Source: Arthrobacter liuii
GTDB lineage: Bacteria; Actinomycetota; Actinomycetes; Actinomycetales; Micrococcaceae
Direction: 5' to 3'
Length of the DNA stretch: 64,000 nucleotides
Assembly: GCF_014639275.1 (NCBI RefSeq)
Contig: NZ_BMFW01000004.1
Span: 1-64,000 of the forward strand
The position numbers and the translations under genes are program-made. Under the pieces are notes generated by a model. The model had not been told where the DNA came from. It searched no databases and saw only the letters and a program-made list of their open reading frames with translations. Positions 61,348 through 64,000 of the stretch are shown here, in pieces (the stretch's first letter is position 1; each line of letters starts with the position of its first letter).

Positions 61348-62460
61348 CTAATCCGCGAAGCCGAAGAACTTGGCTACTGATTTTCCTGCATCGTTGATGG
61401 TTTTCCCGGCGTCGCTGACGAACTTTCCCGGGTCCTTGACGGCGTTGGCGATTCCTTCACCTACATTTTTGCCGACGCTGCTGATGGTGTCCCAGTTCTC
61501 GTAGATGGCGATCCCTGCACTGGCAACCTGGCAGACCGTCCCCGCCGGTGGAGGCAGGAAACAGCCTATACCCAGGGCGGTTTTGCCGAGGCTGACTGCT
61601 CCTTGCTCCAAATTCCCGTCAGCGAAACTTTGCACCGAATCGTAGGCGCTGAAGCCGACTCCTACCCAGCCAAGACCGCGGGCCAGCCCGGATTTGCCAA
61701 GCCATTCGAATCTGCTGCCTGCGCCAATCCAAGGCTTCTCTGCGGTGAGGCTGGCGATCCTGTCCAGCGGCTTGAGGAACTTGTCCATCCCCTCCGTGTA
61801 CCTGTCCAGGTTTTTCAAGGAGGCGATATCAGACGCACGATCGATCAACCTGATGGCGCGGTTCTTGTCGGAGGAAGTCTTGAGCAGGCTCTCGAGGTTT
61901 TTGTTGCCCTGTGTGGTTTGCCAGAGGTGCCGGCTATCGAAGGCCGGACCACCAATCCGGTGGCGCCCTTTTGTGAGCATGGACTTGACCATGTCAGCGC
62001 CATTGTTTTTCGCCACCCAGCCGTATTGGCCAATATGCTTCGCCAAGGTCAGCGGTGCCTTGACGTTCTTCTGGACGGCCATAAAGTTAGTGAGGCCACC
62101 CGCCAACGCGGCCCCGCCGAGGAGGGCCCAGTTATCCGGTGTACCTGCCGTAGGCCCAGTGCCCTTCCCACCCGCTCCTCCCGAGCCGTTGGTGCTGGCC
62201 TTCTCCTGCTCATCGGCGTTCCTCAGCAGCACCTTTGATTCCTGCTGGAGCCGCGTGACCGTCTGTTGAAGGAGCGTGCGGTGGTTGCTGTTCCAGTCAG
62301 ACCGGAACCGCTGGGCGTCTGCGCCCTTCCATGCCGGGTTGTTGTTGATCTGGCTGCTCAGCTGCGTCGACTGCTGCTGCAGCAGGTCCGCGGTCTTGCT
62401 GAACTGCTGCGCGAGGGTCCGCAACTGCTCGATGTCGGCGCCCCACAAAGTTCCTGCCAC
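61348..62460 (-). CDS. WXG100-domain type VII secretion substrate with long C-terminal region
   Basis: A 370-residue protein. Residues 1-90 form a WXG100-like helical hairpin (LWGADIEQLRTLAQQFSKTA, then NPAWKGADAQRF with W44-K45-G46). A Gly/Ser/Thr linker runs about 91-108 (NGSGGAGGKGTGPTAG). The region 110-320 has several hydrophobic helices (LLGGAALAGGL, ARGLGWVGVGF), and 322-370 is an amphipathic Gly/Lys/Asp tail (GKTINDAGKSVAKFFGFAD). A GTG at 62460 with GGGGGGA upstream was chosen; a longer TTG start lacks a ribosome site. ESX/T7SS machinery is not in the window. The layout (WXG head, linker, long variable C-terminus, downstream partner genes) fits a secreted effector. Confidence 0.78.
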   Translation of the reverse strand: MAGTLWGADIEQLRTLAQQFSKTADLLQQQSTQLSSQINNNPAWKGADAQRFRSDWNSNHRTLLQQTVTRLQQESKVLLRNADEQEKASTNGSGGAGGKGTGPTAGTPDNWALLGGAALAGGLTNFMAVQKNVKAPLTLAKHIGQYGWVAKNNGADMVKSMLTKGRHRIGGPAFDSRHLWQTTQGNKNLESLLKTSSDKNRAIRLIDRASDIASLKNLDRYTEGMDKFLKPLDRIASLTAEKPWIGAGSRFEWLGKSGLARGLGWVGVGFSAYDSVQSFADGNLEQGAVSLGKTALGIGCFLPPPAGTVCQVASAGIAIYENWDTISSVGKNVGEGIANAVKDPGKFVSDAGKTINDAGKSVAKFFGFAD

Positions 62461-62578
62461 CAGGATTCCCCCCAATACTTATCCGCAGCGGTCCACAGTG
62501 CTGTGTGCCCAGCCTAGGGCAGGAGCCGCCCGGTCGCGATGGGGCGGTCTCCCCATGCAACCAATCGGCCAGCCGCAG

Positions 62579-62797
62579 CTAACCCCGGTCTGACTGCTCC
62601 AAGACGGCGGCCTTCCGGGCACGCAGCGCGAAGAACGCGCCGAAGGTGAACACCTGCGTCACCACGACCAGCACGATGGCGCCGGCGATCTTGTTGCCGC
62701 CCAGGATCATGGTCAGCCCCACGATCGCGGACAGCAGCGCCAGCAGGGGCAGCAGCATGTAGCCCAGGACAAACAGGGTTTCGGGTTTCTTCAGCAT
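62579..62797 (-). CDS. Small two-helix membrane protein after folA
   Basis: A 72-residue protein with hydrophobic helices FVLGYMLLPLLALLSAIVGLTMIL and IAGAIVLVVVTQVFTFGAFFAL. ATG 4 nt after the folA stop; TAGGAAC precedes. Function unknown; linked to folA/thyA only by position. Confidence 0.6.
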   Translation of the reverse strand: MLKKPETLFVLGYMLLPLLALLSAIVGLTMILGGNKIAGAIVLVVVTQVFTFGAFFALRARKAAVLEQSDRG

Positions 62798-62801
62798 GTT
62801 C

Positions 62802-63386
62802 CTAGCCCTCGGTCCGTGACCATTTGGTGAATCGGTAGCGTGTGCCGTTGGCGGCCGTCAGCCAGCCGTCCGGCGGGACGGAGGCGGACGCTTCCCAACT
62901 GGGGCCAAGCTCGGGGGCGAACGTGTCGCCGTCGGCCGTCACGTCGATGGTGGTGACCACCGCTACGTTGGCGAGCTCCGTGGACTGGCGGAAGACCTCC
63001 CCGCCGCCAAGGATCCAGACCGTCTCGCCGCCGTCGACAAACTGCGACTCAAGGAGCGCGTCGTCAAGGGAAGGAGCCACGACGGCGCCCTCCGCCTCAG
63101 GCGTGTTGGCCCAGCTTTTCTGCCGGGTGATGACGATGTTCGTGCGTCCGGGCAGGGGGCGGTATTTGTCCGGGAAGGACAGCCAGGTTTTGCGGCCCAT
63201 GATCACGGGGTGCCCGGTGGTGAGCAGGGTGAAGTGCTTGAGGTCCTCGGGGAGGTGCCAGGGCATGTCCCCGTCCTTGCCGATGACGCCGTCGGACGTC
63301 TGTGCCCAGACCAAGCCGACGCCCGTGATCGAGGCGGCCAGTTCCTCCGTGAAGGACTGGGGGTCCGTGGAGTTTTCCGTGCTCAT
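62802..63386 (-). CDS. folA: Dihydrofolate reductase
   Basis: A 194-residue type I DHFR that regenerates tetrahydrofolate used by thymidylate synthase. Visible: [29 protein letters not shown] (active-site region), [23 protein letters not shown] and [11 protein letters not shown] (NADPH motif). The N-terminal extension of about 18 residues is variable. It overlaps the 3' end of thyA by 4 nt (ATGA), forming thyA-folA. Confidence 0.95.
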   Translation of the reverse strand: MSTENSTDPQSFTEELAASITGVGLVWAQTSDGVIGKDGDMPWHLPEDLKHFTLLTTGHPVIMGRKTWLSFPDKYRPLPGRTNIVITRQKSWANTPEAEGAVVAPSLDDALLESQFVDGGETVWILGGGEVFRQSTELANVAVVTTIDVTADGDTFAPELGPSWEASASVPPDGWLTAANGTRYRFTKWSRTEG

Positions 63387-64000
63387 ACGGCGATCGGTGC
63401 CTTAATCGTGGGGTGGTGCTGGTAGCCCACCACTTCGAAGTCCTCCAGCGTGTAGTCGAAGATCGACGCCGGCTTGCGGGTGATCTTCAACTGCGGGTAC
63501 TGGTACGGCTCACGTTCCAGCTGCTTGAGGACCTGGTCCATGTGGTTCTCGTAAATGTGGACGTCCCCGCCGGTCCACACGAACTCACCCGGCTCAAGCC
63601 CCACCTGCTGGGCCACCATGCAGGTGAGCAGCGCGTACGAGGCGATGTTGAACGGCACGCCCAGGAACATGTCCGCGGAGCGCTGGTAGAGCTGGCAGGA
63701 CAGCTTGCCGTTGGCCACGTAAAACTGGAAGAACGCGTGGCAGGGCGGCAGGGCCATGTCATTGAGTTCAGAGACATTCCAGGCGGACACGATGTGCCGT
63801 CGCGAGTCCGGGTTGGACTTCAGGTTCTCCATCAGTTCGGCAATCTGGTCGATGTGGCCGCCGTCCGGGGTGGGCCAGCTGCGCCACTGCACGCCATAGA
63901 CAGGGCCCAGGTCGCCGTCCTCGTCAGCCCATTCGTTCCAGATGGTGACGCCTTGGTCCGTCATCCACTTGATGTTCGTCTCGCCGCGCAGGAACCACAA
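63383..64000 (-). CDS. thyA: Thymidylate synthase (partial; continues past the window)
   Basis: The last 205 residues are present, starting at the window edge; the true start lies beyond position 64000. The catalytic cysteine is in [34 protein letters not shown] and [20 protein letters not shown] match ThyA. It methylates dUMP to dTMP with methylene-tetrahydrofolate. Ends 63383, overlapping folA by 4 nt. Confidence 0.95.
   Translation of the reverse strand: MWFLRGETNIKWMTDQGVTIWNEWADEDGDLGPVYGVQWRSWPTPDGGHIDQIAELMENLKSNPDSRRHIVSAWNVSELNDMALPPCHAFFQFYVANGKLSCQLYQRSADMFLGVPFNIASYALLTCMVAQQVGLEPGEFVWTGGDVHIYENHMDQVLKQLEREPYQYPQLKITRKPASIFDYTLEDFEVVGYQHHPTIKAPIAV

Noticed and set aside
59710-62460. 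A full ESX/T7SS secretion locus
   Set aside because: Only the WXG substrate-type protein and unnamed partners are present; no EccC ATPase, EccD, EccE or MycP-like gene was seen in the window.
1-64000. CRISPR arrays, insertion sequences or prophage genes
   Set aside because: No regular spaced repeats, transposase motifs or phage structural genes were found on either strand.

Overview
The window looks like chromosome from a high-GC actinobacterium of the Micrococcaceae, most likely Arthrobacter or Pseudarthrobacter. This rests on codon bias, many GTG/TTG starts, the furA-katA pair, the actinobacterial tRNAs and many leaderless-type promoters (TAnnnT 5-7 nt before the start codon). The species call is inference. 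I saw no rRNA, CRISPR array, transposase or prophage.

Left part (0-31 kb): a TetR/glycosyltransferase pair; a GAF-type regulator, lipoprotein, aldehyde dehydrogenase and DUF779 cluster; an APC permease; furA-katA with a candidate Fur box and a divergent MFS exporter; HtpX, YajQ, tRNA-Tyr, a CBS-domain protein, a LysM protein, a thioesterase, thioredoxin and an acyl-CoA synthetase; an AlkA-type glycosylase; an ArsB-like permease; cystathionine beta-synthase with cystathionine gamma-synthase (sulfur amino acid metabolism); HxlR-MFS-SDR; a glutaryl-CoA-type dehydrogenase; a MOSC protein.

Middle (31-46 kb): a DEAD-box RNA helicase with a long structured leader, tRNA-Thr and tRNA-Met, a stand-alone YidC/Oxa1-type insertase, a RibD-like reductase, and a complete tightly overlapping respiratory nitrate reductase operon narG-narH-narJ-narI-narK on the minus strand, then an NAD(P)-binding protein and a ROK regulator divergent from a GH13 alpha-glucosidase.

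Right part (47-64 kb): an aldo/keto reductase, a CitE-like lyase, a frame-disrupted DUF2797 gene, the DUF3188/MaoC/MaoC/MFS/murB cluster, an AlkZ-like protein, a DHA2-type MFS exporter, a K+ channel-like protein, an Escherichia coli-type aspartate-semialdehyde dehydrogenase, and a small accessory-looking minus-strand cassette (59.7-62.5 kb). The cassette encodes a long WXG100-type secretion substrate, a 217-residue partner, and two related small membrane proteins, one of them frame-disrupted. The window ends in folA and a partial thyA.

The most interesting signals are the WXG cassette, which is a candidate unstudied type VII secretion effector/partner module; a family of long intergenic hairpins with a shared core at 28.95 and 48.9 kb; the structured leader of the DEAD-box helicase; two genes broken by apparent single-base losses at homopolymers; and the leaderless promoter signature at about twenty genes.
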